The position numbers and the translations under genes are program-made. The notes under the pieces are model-generated. The model was given only the letters and a program-made list of their open reading frames with translations. It searched no databases and was not told the DNA's origin. A stretch of 64,000 nt of DNA from an uncultured Lachnospiraceae bacterium. Its GTDB lineage: Bacteria > Bacillota > Clostridia > Lachnospirales > Lachnospiraceae. Shown piece by piece: positions 44,667 through 54,083 of this stretch. Each line of letters begins with the position of its first letter. Positions within the stretch are counted from its first letter, which is position 1. The stretch covers positions 16,452 to 80,451 of the forward strand of contig CAMWFQ010000019.1 in assembly GCA_947173495.1 (NCBI GenBank), read 5' to 3'.

Positions 44667-45582
44667 CCCTGCCATGATCCTTTTTCTGAAGGATTTTGTC
44701 ACAGTCCTGTTCTGATATGAATTTGGAAGTTTTTATTACATATACTTTATTATTCTCCGACCTGCGGATCCTGATTTTAGACTTCATATATCCATGAACA
44801 GGGCAGTAGGAAACACTATAGTAGTGTTTTCCATTAGGAGAAAACCAGCGTATTTTTCTGCGGATATTTTTGTGGCAGAGATAGCATTTTGTACTGGTCA
44901 CCTCCCTGTCCTCCAGGGCTGTCTGCTTATCCGGAAATTCTCTGGAAATATATTTCATGTAATCATGAAACATCACATGTATTTCTTCTTTCCTGTTACC
45001 GGGCAGAACATAAGTATCTATTGAGTAATTTCCCAGAACGCTTTCCTTAATGCCGGCCAGTATCCTGGCCGTATAGCCGGCATCGCTTAATGCCCTGTGA
45101 AAGGGAATATTCTTTTCAATGTTCAGATAATCTATGGCATATTCCAGGCTTCTTCTCTGCTTTCCATCCTCATACGCAATACTGAACAGCTTCTGTACAT
45201 CCAGAAACTTCAGAGGAGTGCGGCTCAAGGGCTCTGTATTATAATAATGCATATTTCTCTGTAGCTCATACAGATCAAGAGGCCCCCAGGTACAGAATAT
45301 ATAATCTTCTCCACACCACTTCAGGAATTCGTCTATTACCTCCCCAAAGGGACGGCCCTTTTGCAGGTCCTGCATATGAAGGTGGATCAGATCCCCGGTG
45401 ATCTTATGCATATACTGATAGACGGCAGGCTTGATCAGCTGAGTATACTGATCAAAAACTGTCATGTCGTGTCCCAGCTTCACCGCACCTATATCAATAA
45501 TTTCAAAGGGCATTTCCTTTACTTCGGGCTCTTTTCCTGCATTGCCCTGATTCCACTCCAGATCCAGTACAATATAATTCAT
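44647..45582 (-). CDS. DEDD-family 3'-5' exonuclease with C-terminal zinc-ribbon-like domain
   Basis: DnaQ/KapD-like exonuclease of 311 residues. Metal residues are in VLDLEWNQG (D-x-E), GPLDLYELQ and FHRALSDAGYTA (H-x4-D). The C-terminal part adds CYLCHKNIRRKI and YCPVHGY, a probable zinc site (CxxC and CxxH). ATG 45582 is preferred since GGAG is ten bases upstream; an ATG three codons earlier is too close to it. It converges on and overlaps the carboxypeptidase gene. DNA or RNA specificity is not clear. Confidence 0.83.
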   Translation of the reverse strand: MNYIVLDLEWNQGNAGKEPEVKEMPFEIIDIGAVKLGHDMTVFDQYTQLIKPAVYQYMHKITGDLIHLHMQDLQKGRPFGEVIDEFLKWCGEDYIFCTWGPLDLYELQRNMHYYNTEPLSRTPLKFLDVQKLFSIAYEDGKQRRSLEYAIDYLNIEKNIPFHRALSDAGYTARILAGIKESVLGNYSIDTYVLPGNRKEEIHVMFHDYMKYISREFPDKQTALEDREVTSTKCYLCHKNIRRKIRWFSPNGKHYYSVSYCPVHGYMKSKIRIRRSENNKVYVIKTSKFISEQDCDKILQKKDHGRVKGQSH

Positions 45583-45720
45583 GATCCACATTCTCCGGTT
45601 TTATTTTTTTCATCATACCACAGAAAAGAAAAACAGAAAACCATTTGCTTCTTTCGTTTTTGAATGATACCATATATTATTATCTGCCTGCATCAGAGTA
45701 TTTTATCATGGAGGATTATT

Positions 45721-47463
45721 ATGAAAAAAGAAAATCTGAAAAAATTTTTGTCCTATTATCGTCCCTACAAAAAGATTTTTGCGGCGGATATGTTTTTTGC
45801 CTGCCTGGGAGCTGCCGTGACTCTGATCATCCCTCTGATCATCCGCTATATCACCAGCGATGTGATCTATCGGGAAATGGAGGAGTCCTTACATACGATT
45901 CTGATTCTGACCGGCATCATGGCTGCCCTGATCATTCTGGAATTTTACTGTAATTATTTCATCGCCTATTACGGCCACATCATGGGGGCAAAGATGGAAT
46001 ACAACATGCGCAATGAAATCTTCGCCCACTATCAGAGGCTTTCCTTCAGCTTTTTTGATAATCAGAAGGTGGGACAACTTATGAGCCGTGTCACAAACGA
46101 TCTGTTTGATATCAGCGAGTTGTTTCATCACGGCCCCGAGGATATTGTGATTTCTATCATTAAACTGGCAGGCTCCTTCACGATCCTTCTTACCATCAAC
46201 TGGCGTCTGGCCCTGGTGGCTTTTGCCGTAGTCCCCCTTATGCTGGCTTATGCCTTTTATTTCAATGTACGTATGAAACGCGCTTTCGTAAAAAACAGGG
46301 CGCGGATTGCCGATATCAATGCCCAGATCGAGGATAACCTCTCCGGCATCCGTGTGGTGAAATCATTTGCCAACGAAGAAATGGAAATGGACAAGTTCAG
46401 AGTTGGAAACAACCGATTTGTAGAGAGCAAAAGGGAAAGCTACCGTTATATGGGCCTGTATCATTCGGGCCTGGGCGCTTTCACTACCTTTATCAGCGTG
46501 ATTGTTATTGCAACAGGAGCGGTTTTTATCACCCGGAGTATTATTTCCGTCACCGATCTGATCACCTTCCTGCTTTACATCAACAATTTCACGGAGCCTA
46601 TTAAAAAGCTGATCAGCTTTACGGAGCAGTTCCAGAACGGCGCCTCCGGCTATACCAGATTTCTGGAGATCCTGGAGATCCATCCCGATATTGAGGATAA
46701 ACCTGATGCCAAAGAGCTGTTGAAGGCAAAAGGAGATATTTCCTTTGAGAATGTTTTCTTCCATTATGAGGATCATTCGGAGACAGTTCTTTCCAATTTA
46801 AATCTTCATGTAAATGCGGGAGAATACATTGCTCTGGTAGGAACCTCCGGTGTGGGAAAATCCACCCTCTGCAGTCTGATCCCCAGGTTTTATGACGTTT
46901 CCTCCGGCCGGATCCTGCTTGACGGCACCGACATCAGGGATTATACCCTGAAAAGCCTCCGGAACAACATCGGTATTGTCCAGCAGGATGTCTATCTCTT
47001 TACAGGAAGCGTGATGGATAACATCCGCTACGGCCGCCCCGGCGCCACCGACGCAGAAATTGTGGCCGCTGCCCAGAATGCCAACGCCCATGAATTTATC
47101 ATGAATCTTCCGGAAGGATATGACACCAACATCGGACAGCGTGGAGTAAAACTCTCCGGCGGTCAGAAGCAGCGCCTGTCCATTGCAAGAGTCTTTCTGA
47201 AAAATCCGCCTGTTCTCATTTTTGACGAGGCCACATCGGCTCTCGACAACGAAAGTGAAAAGGTCGTACAGGAATCTCTTGAAAAACTGGCGAGAAACCG
47301 TACCACCTTTGTGATCGCCCACAGACTCTCAACAATACGCAATGCTGAGAAAATTCTGGTACTTTCCGAAAACGGCATTGCCGAGAGCGGGACTCATGAG
47401 GAACTGCTTTCCCGGAACGGGATCTACGCTGATCTGTATCAGCTTCAGTTTAGAACCCGCTGA
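45721..47463 (+). CDS. ABC exporter, fused membrane and ATPase domains (MsbA-like)
   Basis: Type IV ABC exporter half-transporter of 580 residues acting as a dimer. Six helices occupy about 15-310 (FFDNQKVGQLMSRVTNDLFD is the intracellular coupling stretch). The ATPase domain has Walker A GTSGVGKST, Q-loop VQQDVYLF, signature LSGGQKQRLS, Walker B VLIFDEATSALD and IAHRLSTI. ATG 45721 follows CATGGAGGATTATT. It is a single gene, so it probably works as a homodimer exporting a lipid or drug-like compound. Confidence 0.93.
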   Translation: MKKENLKKFLSYYRPYKKIFAADMFFACLGAAVTLIIPLIIRYITSDVIYREMEESLHTILILTGIMAALIILEFYCNYFIAYYGHIMGAKMEYNMRNEIFAHYQRLSFSFFDNQKVGQLMSRVTNDLFDISELFHHGPEDIVISIIKLAGSFTILLTINWRLALVAFAVVPLMLAYAFYFNVRMKRAFVKNRARIADINAQIEDNLSGIRVVKSFANEEMEMDKFRVGNNRFVESKRESYRYMGLYHSGLGAFTTFISVIVIATGAVFITRSIISVTDLITFLLYINNFTEPIKKLISFTEQFQNGASGYTRFLEILEIHPDIEDKPDAKELLKAKGDISFENVFFHYEDHSETVLSNLNLHVNAGEYIALVGTSGVGKSTLCSLIPRFYDVSSGRILLDGTDIRDYTLKSLRNNIGIVQQDVYLFTGSVMDNIRYGRPGATDAEIVAAAQNANAHEFIMNLPEGYDTNIGQRGVKLSGGQKQRLSIARVFLKNPPVLIFDEATSALDNESEKVVQESLEKLARNRTTFVIAHRLSTIRNAEKILVLSENGIAESGTHEELLSRNGIYADLYQLQFRTR

Positions 47464-47503
47464 AAAACTTATGTACCTTTTTAAAGTATCATTCTATGCC
47501 TGA

Positions 47504-48847
47504 TTATTCGATCCATCTTACCACATCACCTTTGCCGAACTGCTTATCGGCGGAGGTGATGATCCTGCTTTCTCCATCCAGCACCCCGGGCTCCACAGCC
47601 GTCCAGCTCTCGTTCTGATCCAGCACCTTCACACTGCGTTCTTCTACATAATATTCCTGTCCCAGGATTCCCTCCCTTTCGCTCAGTATATAGACATATG
47701 TCCTTCCATCTGTCGTATAATAAACCGCCGAAGACGGAATACAGCATGCCTGCTTTTCTCCCGGCTCCGCATGAGAAAGCTTTCCTGATAATCCGGGAAC
47801 CTGCCAGCTTTTCGCAACATCCTCCGGCAGATCCACAAAAATTTCGAAACCGCCCGGCAGGGACTGGCTTTCCGAAAAATATTCTACAACGGTCTCCAGA
47901 TTTGCCCTGCTGCCGTCCATTTTAATGGAAATTTCATCTCCATATCCGATATACTTCTTCTGATCCTTATCCAGAATCACCTTAAACTGGCAGGGGATTC
48001 TCTCATCTGTCATCATGACCGCCGCCGAATCCGGAATCCTTCCCCCCACTTCTATATAAATATCGGTGATCATCCCCGAGCTCTCAGCCGTCACATCCCC
48101 CTGCGCATTTAAGATCTGCTGATAAAGTGACATTCCTTCCTTTAATTCTGTCATCTCCCTCCGCGTAACGGAAAGCGTGGCGTCTGCGCCGTCCGGAAAC
48201 AGAATGTCCTCGATCTCCCTTTGAGCCTGCTTCATAGCATGGTCTCTCTCCCGCATGGCATCCGCCTCATCATAGGCGGCACTCTGAAGAGCATCCTTAA
48301 GCGCCTGGGATCCTTCCTCGTCCATTCCCTCTTCCCCCGCTCCTTCCAGATCCTCCGCAGCGCGGGAATACTTATCCATGGCGCGCCCCACATCGGTATC
48401 CTTCTCCCTGGCAGTGGTATCATAATCCTCCCTTGCCCGGGCTTCCTCCAGCTCCTTTTTCTGCCTTGCAAGCTCCTGATTCTCCAGTATGGCGTTTATC
48501 TGAAGCTGAAGTTTATCTATCTGAGCCTGTTTTTCCCCCATGATCTCCTTAAGATCCTCCAAATCTATTCTGAAAAGCACTTCTCCTTCCTCTACCCGGT
48601 CTCCGGTATGAACAAGAAGTTCCTTTACTCTTAAGCCTCCAAGGGAGGTAACCGCCTTTTTGCCCCCTTCCACCACAATGCCGTCTGCCTCAACGATATG
48701 TTCCACATACTTCTCTTCCGGTGAGACTGTACTGACCATGGGAAGTCTGGTAGTGTAGACACTCTTTGATATCAGGGTGCACAGCCACATAAATCCCATA
48801 AAAATGATAAAGCCTGACAAAATCTTCTTTTTACCCATCCTTCTCAT
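47504..48847 (-). CDS. HlyD-like membrane-fusion/adaptor protein
   Basis: Membrane-anchored extracytoplasmic adaptor of 447 residues. One N-terminal helix (about 8-26) is followed by a lipoyl-like half (VEADGIVVEGG, LLVHTGDRVEEGEVLFRID) and a long charged coiled coil (about 105-235). The second half follows, with ESSGMITDIYIEVGG and a beta-barrel part. This matches HlyD/RND adaptors. GGAGG lies only two bases ahead of the first ATG and eleven ahead of ATG 48838, so the start is uncertain. It is the last gene of an operon with two sugar-type permeases and a binding protein, an unusual place for such an adaptor. Confidence 0.82.
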   Translation of the reverse strand: MRRMGKKKILSGFIIFMGFMWLCTLISKSVYTTRLPMVSTVSPEEKYVEHIVEADGIVVEGGKKAVTSLGGLRVKELLVHTGDRVEEGEVLFRIDLEDLKEIMGEKQAQIDKLQLQINAILENQELARQKKELEEARAREDYDTTAREKDTDVGRAMDKYSRAAEDLEGAGEEGMDEEGSQALKDALQSAAYDEADAMRERDHAMKQAQREIEDILFPDGADATLSVTRREMTELKEGMSLYQQILNAQGDVTAESSGMITDIYIEVGGRIPDSAAVMMTDERIPCQFKVILDKDQKKYIGYGDEISIKMDGSRANLETVVEYFSESQSLPGGFEIFVDLPEDVAKSWQVPGLSGKLSHAEPGEKQACCIPSSAVYYTTDGRTYVYILSEREGILGQEYYVEERSVKVLDQNESWTAVEPGVLDGESRIITSADKQFGKGDVVRWIE

Positions 48848-48853
48848 GTCCTC

Positions 48854-49747
48854 CTATTCCTTCAACCCGGAAAAAATGATTCCCTGCTCCAGATAATCCT
48901 GCCCCATAACAAACACAAACGCCGCAGGTATCAGTGTGATCACAGAGGCGCAGAAGGCAAATCCCGCCTGCTGCCAGGTGATCTCCGGAAGATACAGAGA
49001 TAAGGGCCACAGAGACTTGTCATCCAGAAATGCCATGGGCTGCTCTATCATATTCCAGTATTCCAGAAATCCCAGGACCATCGCGGACAAAATCCCGCTT
49101 TTGCAGAGAGGAAGTCCCACTCTGAAAAAAATAAACCATTCTCCGGCGCCGTCCACTCTGGCCGCCTCAAAGAGCTGGGCGGGAATATTGCGGAACCCTC
49201 CGTAAATAATAAAAATCGGGAACGTGGAAAATACCGCAGGCAGGATCACTGCAGAATGTGTATTTAAAAGTGACAGACGATGCAGCACCAGATAGCCGGA
49301 CAGCATAGTCACCTGAAAGGGCATCAGCATCAGTACCACATAAAATGTAAAAAGTATTCTGCTTCCCCGCACCTTATACACTGCAAAGGCCCATGCCGCA
49401 GGCAGACCCGTCAGAAGCTGACCGGCCAGGATACAGGCTGCTATTTTAACAGAATTCCAGAACAAAACAAAAAACTGAGGACTCATAAACAACAGCTTTC
49501 CGTAATGAGCAAAGACAGGATAGTCCGGCATCAGCTTCCATTTAATGAAAGTAAGCTTTTCCGCCGCCATACCCTCCATAAATATGGGGTTCAGATATTC
49601 CTTCAGCTCATACTGATCCATAACAGAGCCGGTGATCAGCAAAACCACAGGAAGAACAACCAATAATCCCGGCAGGATCAGCAGAATAGCTGTGACTGCC
49701 TTTTTAAATTCGGCCGCAAATTTTCTGACTGCATGTTCGTTTTTCAT
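48854..49747 (-). CDS. MalG-type carbohydrate ABC permease
   Basis: Importer permease of 297 residues with six helices. The EAA coupling loop reads EAARVDGAGEWFIFFRVGLPL at about 190-210. The N-terminal region contains an extended extracytoplasmic loop. It is 6 nt ahead of the HlyD-like gene and 69 nt after the MalF-like gene. No ATPase gene belongs to the operon, as is common when a shared MsmK/MsiK-type ATPase serves many transporters. Confidence 0.88.
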   Translation of the reverse strand: MKNEHAVRKFAAEFKKAVTAILLILPGLLVVLPVVLLITGSVMDQYELKEYLNPIFMEGMAAEKLTFIKWKLMPDYPVFAHYGKLLFMSPQFFVLFWNSVKIAACILAGQLLTGLPAAWAFAVYKVRGSRILFTFYVVLMLMPFQVTMLSGYLVLHRLSLLNTHSAVILPAVFSTFPIFIIYGGFRNIPAQLFEAARVDGAGEWFIFFRVGLPLCKSGILSAMVLGFLEYWNMIEQPMAFLDDKSLWPLSLYLPEITWQQAGFAFCASVITLIPAAFVFVMGQDYLEQGIIFSGLKE

Positions 49748-49816
49748 CTTTTATACCCCTTGTCCGCTTATCCTTTCGGAACCAGAAATAACGCTTCAGG
49801 CGTTATTTCCGATTCC

Positions 49817-50677
49817 CTACTCCCTGTCCCAGACTCTCTGCAGCAACAGTATGACCAGAAACAAAAAGGCTCCCGTACATACCGCGGCGGATGCCATCTT
49901 GTCAAATTCAAGATTCACAAACCAGTTATTAAACAGATGCTGAAGCAGATAAATGCTCCTGTGGGGGTATGCTCCCGCCACCAGATAGGCCTCCCGATAG
50001 ATCTTAAAGGAATTCAAAAAGGATAAAATCACAATAGTATAGAGCGTTCCCTTCAAATTCGGCAGGATAATATACCAGATTCTCTGAAGGCTGCCCGCCC
50101 CATCTACCCGCGCAGCATCGGTCAGCTCAGAGGAAATTCCCCATATACCGGCAAGCCACAAAACCACCGTGTAACCGGTATTTTTCCAGATATAGCTACC
50201 CACCAGCACCCAGAAGGCCGCCCCTGTTCCCAGATAATCCGTATGAATCTCTCCCCAAAGCCCCGTCCATTCTCCGACTTTTGTGAGAAGGAGATTGAGA
50301 AATCCCCTTTCATAAAACACCATCTTCCATACCATAACAATGGTTGCCGTGGGCATGGCAAGGGGAAACAGATATACCGACTTGATCAGTCCTGCGTTTT
50401 TAAGCCGGCTTAAGGGCCAGGCGATCAGAAAACCGATCAGCACCAGAAGCGGTATACACACAAGGGTAAATCTGAACGTATTTTTCACTGCGGTCAGAAA
50501 AGCCTGGTTGTGAAAAACTGTGCTGTAATTCTCTATACCGGCAAATTTTCCTGTCACCGCTGTGGTGAAAGATCGTCTGAACACATCCCCAAAAGGCAGG
50601 ATCACAAAAACCAATATTCCCAGAAAGCTGGGGGCCATGAAGCTGAAAAAGGCCCCCCACATTTTTCTTTTTTTCAA
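49817..50677 (-). CDS. MalF-type carbohydrate ABC permease
   Basis: Importer permease of 286 residues with six helices. The EAA loop is TDAARVDGAGSLQRIWYIIL. The start appears to be TTG at 50677 with GAGAG seven bases upstream; an ATG five codons later (50662) is the alternative. It pairs with the MalG-type gene and follows the binding-protein gene after 24 nt. Confidence 0.88.
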   Translation of the reverse strand: MKKRKMWGAFFSFMAPSFLGILVFVILPFGDVFRRSFTTAVTGKFAGIENYSTVFHNQAFLTAVKNTFRFTLVCIPLLVLIGFLIAWPLSRLKNAGLIKSVYLFPLAMPTATIVMVWKMVFYERGFLNLLLTKVGEWTGLWGEIHTDYLGTGAAFWVLVGSYIWKNTGYTVVLWLAGIWGISSELTDAARVDGAGSLQRIWYIILPNLKGTLYTIVILSFLNSFKIYREAYLVAGAYPHRSIYLLQHLFNNWFVNLEFDKMASAAVCTGAFLFLVILLLQRVWDRE

Positions 50678-50701
50678 ATCTTACTCTCTTTCTTACGCTC
50701 T

Positions 50702-53200
50702 TTATTCTGACATGTAGATGGCGAGCTCCTGTTCGATGGCATCCACAGCCTGATCAAGGCTCCGGACTCCCCGGATATAATCGGCTCCCTGCGTGTATAC
50801 CGCTTCCTCCAGAACCGTATCCTGTATATAAGGAGTATCCGCCTCCTCCACCCAGTTCATCAGCTGCTGCTTCTGGTCATCCTCTATCCAGTAAACATGA
50901 AAGGTATAGGACCTTCCATCACCGGTGGACAGACCCAGAGAGCTGAACTCGCCATCCTCCGACATCTTGGATTCATCGGGTTCAAAGCATTTCTCAAAGG
51001 CCGCCTTATTCACCGGCAGTCCTTTGAACAGATATTCCTGGTTCTCGCTTCCCAGCATCACTTTCACCATCTCCAGCGCCCTGTCCGTTTTTTCCGAGGC
51101 GGCGCTGACTCCCACGAGGGTTTTGGGCAGAAATACATTCCGGCATTGTCCTGCCATTGGCTCTATCACATCTTCTTCGTAGCCTTCCACCTTCCGGACG
51201 GAAAACACCTCGCATACTCCGTGAGGATAATAAACGGTACCCATCATCACTTTATTATCCCCCATAAGATATCCGATTTCATCCGCCACTCTGAAATAGT
51301 CAGAATTTTCCCTGGGACCTCCATAAAAAGTGGAATGTGCTAAATTCATATTCATATAGTTTTCAATAATTTCGGCTGAAAGCCCTTCTATCTGGGCATC
51401 GTAGACCCTTTTGCTCTGCAGCAGAAACTCCTTCAGGGCTTCCCTGTCCAGCTCTCCTTTGTCTGTTTTCCAGGCAGGCGCTGATACCATTGACAAAAGG
51501 CGCATGATCCCTCTCTCCGAACAGATGTCCACAACAGGCTCTCCGGGATTTTCCGCCCGCAGCTTTTCAATCACATCTGCAATTCCCGCCAGATCCGTCA
51601 TCTTTGAAATGTATTCCTCTTTTCCCTCTATCACAGGGATCTGGAATTCGCAGGGAACGGCGTAGATCTTTCCATCCTTTTGAAAGGCGTCCACAATATT
51701 TCCGAAAAGCGCCTGCTCCCCGCTGAAAGATCCTATGCAATCGCCTAAATCCATCAAAAGATTTTTTTCGATATAGGAATCAAGAGGCATATCGTCCAGA
51801 ATCAGAACATCCGGCCCTTCTCCGGCCATGATCTGCGTATTCAGCTTCTTTAATGCGTCATCTCTGGTCACGGAACCATCTCCGGCCCCATCTGCTCCCA
51901 TGCCGGATTCATACTTTACATAAACCGCCGGATTTTCCGCCTGATAAATGCTCACAGCCTGCCGCACCGTATCATTATCTTTCAGGCTGTAAACCTTGAG
52001 GGTCTCATCCGGTACCGTGGGAATATCCGGATCATACGTAAACCGCACCACCTTATTTCCGTAAAACAGAGCCATGAATTCATTCTCCGGCAGCGCAATC
52101 ATTCCCATAAGGCCATAGGCGGGATTGCTGAGGCAGGAAAGCTCTCCGTTAACGACCTGTTCCACTGCTCCTCCGCCGATCACATGCCGGTGCAGTCCCT
52201 TATCTCCCGCCAGATAGAGCACGCCTTCCTCTCCGGGAAACACATACATATCGTAGCAATCCTGCTGGCTGAAGTCCCTGTCCCCGTAATTCTCGATTAC
52301 AAAATCCTGCAGAACCGGATCCTCCACAGCTTCGTTCTTTTCCATATCATACAAAAGCAGTTCTTCGCTGCGGGTACTGTCCACAATCATCAGATTGCCC
52401 TGAAACTGTATCAGCTCCGGGTACCCTTCTGTTGTCAGGAATTTTTTGCAGTTTCCTTCCTCATCCACCTCATAGAGGGTCTCTCCGTAGCCGGCGACAA
52501 AAATCCTGCCCGTATCGGAGATCCATACTCCGCTGTAGTACAGTTCATCCTCCGCAAAAGAAGCCTGAACCTGTAGCTGCGTGCCGTCCGGCCTTACCAC
52601 AAGACACCGGTATCTGTCAGCGGTATCGCTCTTATCTGGGTACTCTCCTTCATCAGATGAATCTCCGCTATCTTCGCCTTCCCCGTTCTCTGTATCTCCT
52701 TCCGCTGCATTCTCCTCTTTTTTTATTGTATAGATCACCCCTACCGTGCCGTCCGCTCCATAAGAAATCTCTGCAATATAAGAGGCCTCTTCCCTCAGCT
52801 CTTTAAACCAGTCGGCATAATCCATATCCCAGCTTTGCCCGTTATCCTTTGAAAAAACCTGCTGATAGCGGGCATCCGGTATCACCAGCGTATGATCCGC
52901 AAGTATAGCAAGCCCTTTGGGCGTCGCACAGTAATCGGACAGATCCGAGACTGCTTCCACATACCGCCCCATAGCCTTGTTTTTCCCCGACTCTTCCGAT
53001 GATTCCCCTGCATCATCCTTTTGAGGACTGCTCTTTTCCTGTCCTTCGTCCTCCGCCTCCACGTTCTTCTGACCTTCTGTTTTGTCAGAACTGCCGGGAC
53101 TGCTGCCGCATCCGGAAAGCCAGGACACTGCCATAGCCAGAACCAACAATATTGCCAGCACTTTTCTGTTTTTCTTCTCTTTGTTCCTTCTGTTATACAT
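50702..53200 (-). CDS. Fusion lipoprotein: beta-propeller-like N-terminal half plus extracellular solute-binding domain
   Basis: Large extracytoplasmic lipoprotein of 832 residues. The signal peptide ends in lipobox LSGC, followed by an acidic linker. Residues about 75-385 carry repeated short strands such as GLAILADHTLVIPD, GVWISDTGRIFVAGYG and GVLYLAGDKGLHRH, resembling a beta-propeller. From about 400 on there is a family-1 solute-binding domain (VRQAVSIYQAENPAVYVKYE, GEGPDVLILDDMP, KIYAVPCEFQIPVI). It is about twice the length of a normal sugar-binding protein. ATG 53200 follows CATGGAGGATTATT. It starts the MalF/MalG/HlyD operon. Ligand unknown. Confidence 0.83.
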   Translation of the reverse strand: MYNRRNKEKKNRKVLAILLVLAMAVSWLSGCGSSPGSSDKTEGQKNVEAEDEGQEKSSPQKDDAGESSEESGKNKAMGRYVEAVSDLSDYCATPKGLAILADHTLVIPDARYQQVFSKDNGQSWDMDYADWFKELREEASYIAEISYGADGTVGVIYTIKKEENAAEGDTENGEGEDSGDSSDEGEYPDKSDTADRYRCLVVRPDGTQLQVQASFAEDELYYSGVWISDTGRIFVAGYGETLYEVDEEGNCKKFLTTEGYPELIQFQGNLMIVDSTRSEELLLYDMEKNEAVEDPVLQDFVIENYGDRDFSQQDCYDMYVFPGEEGVLYLAGDKGLHRHVIGGGAVEQVVNGELSCLSNPAYGLMGMIALPENEFMALFYGNKVVRFTYDPDIPTVPDETLKVYSLKDNDTVRQAVSIYQAENPAVYVKYESGMGADGAGDGSVTRDDALKKLNTQIMAGEGPDVLILDDMPLDSYIEKNLLMDLGDCIGSFSGEQALFGNIVDAFQKDGKIYAVPCEFQIPVIEGKEEYISKMTDLAGIADVIEKLRAENPGEPVVDICSERGIMRLLSMVSAPAWKTDKGELDREALKEFLLQSKRVYDAQIEGLSAEIIENYMNMNLAHSTFYGGPRENSDYFRVADEIGYLMGDNKVMMGTVYYPHGVCEVFSVRKVEGYEEDVIEPMAGQCRNVFLPKTLVGVSAASEKTDRALEMVKVMLGSENQEYLFKGLPVNKAAFEKCFEPDESKMSEDGEFSSLGLSTGDGRSYTFHVYWIEDDQKQQLMNWVEEADTPYIQDTVLEEAVYTQGADYIRGVRSLDQAVDAIEQELAIYMSE

Positions 53201-53225
53201 AATAATCCTCCATGCCGCCGACACC

Positions 53226-53274
53226 TGCAAATTTGGGCGCCGGCACAATATTTGCAAAACGAACAAGTTCGTTT
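53226..53274 (-). promoter_or_regulatory. Two adjacent leader hairpins ahead of the fusion binding protein
   Basis: TGCAAAT/ATTTGCA close a loop of 17 bases (53226-53256). The perfect 8-bp stem AAACGAAC/GTTCGTTT with loop AA follows at once (53257-53274). They sit 26-74 nt upstream of the start codon in the transcribed leader and may control translation or stability. Confidence 0.4.
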
Positions 53275-53348
53275 GTGAAAAATTTATTTTTTACAGTAAA
53301 CCTCTATCATGCTCAGCCTGCCGCTTTCGCGGGCCGCATGGCCATCCA

Positions 53349-53377
53349 TACTATGAAAGTCGAAGACTTTCATAGTA
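53349..53377 (-). repeat. Palindrome abutting the lipoprotein stop codon
   Basis: A perfect 13-bp stem (TACTATGAAAGTC, loop GAA) ends exactly at the base next to the stop codon at 53378-53380. No T-run follows on the minus strand, so a plain terminator is unlikely. Confidence 0.5.
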
Positions 53378-53995
53378 CTATCGTACGAAAACATATATCA
53401 GCACACTGCTTGCAAGAAACTCTTCCCCTTCATAGCGGCCTTCCATATTTAAAGTCGAACCCTCTTTAATATCCGAAAAGCTTCCGGGACTGTCCGAAGA
53501 GTCCTCAGGATTGATCCCGGAATTTTTGACTGTCCTTACCGTATAAATAGTATCATTGGTGAAGCGGACTTTGATGCTATTTTCAGATGAACCGCCTTCG
53601 GCCAGTTCCACTGCCATTGACGTCCCGTCCTCCATCTCCTCCGTTATGATTTCGTTGACCTCCACGGATTTTCCATCCGGATCAATGCTCACCACACTTC
53701 CATTCAGCTTTTCCGCGTCAGATATCGATCCTTTACCCTCCTCTTTCTTCTCTCCCTCGTTTTCCGCCTCCCGGGTATCAGAAGAACTGCTATCCGATCC
53801 GTCAGCATTATTTTCTGCCCTGGAATCTGCATCCCTGTTTTCATCCGAATCCTGATTATCTTCTGATTCATCCATATTTCCCACTGCCTCTGCCTGCGGC
53901 TCTGTAACCGTATTTGCATTTTCTTCGGTTTTGCTGCATCCGGCCATTATCATCATGGAAACAGCCAGACACATCATGATCTGTTTTTTCCTCAT
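53378..53995 (-). CDS. Small lipoprotein with acidic linker
   Basis: Exported lipoprotein of 205 residues. The signal peptide ends in MIMAGC. Residues about 25-90 are a disordered Asp/Glu/Ser/Asn-rich linker. The C-terminal domain (about 95-205) contains GSVVSIDPDGKSVEVNEII and FTNDTIYTVRTV, beta-rich and similar in style to OB-fold-like surface domains. No family was recognised. It is divergent from the two-component system, whose intergenic region carries tandem heptamers 10 bp from this gene's -10 box. It may be a target or sensor partner of that system. Confidence 0.75.
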   Translation of the reverse strand: MRKKQIMMCLAVSMMIMAGCSKTEENANTVTEPQAEAVGNMDESEDNQDSDENRDADSRAENNADGSDSSSSDTREAENEGEKKEEGKGSISDAEKLNGSVVSIDPDGKSVEVNEIITEEMEDGTSMAVELAEGGSSENSIKVRFTNDTIYTVRTVKNSGINPEDSSDSPGSFSDIKEGSTLNMEGRYEGEEFLASSVLIYVFVR

Positions 53996-54026
53996 AATAT
54001 ATTTGCTCCTTTTTTATTTTTCTGTC

Positions 54027-54083
54027 ACTATAACAGGCAAATCTCTAAATTATCTCTAAAGCATTTCCATCATTATTTTAGAG
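54027..54083. promoter_or_regulatory. Tandem heptamer sites in the divergent lipoprotein/two-component promoter region
   Basis: Two CTCTAAA copies at 54043-54049 and 54054-54060 are exactly 11 bp apart, and an inverted TTTAGAG lies at 54077-54083. On the minus strand the tandem copies end 10 bp before TATAGT (54027-54032), the lipoprotein -10. This is the pho-box layout used by OmpR/PhoB-type activators in place of a -35. On the plus strand an extended -10 (TGGTAAAAT, ending 54110) lies downstream. Confidence 0.6.
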
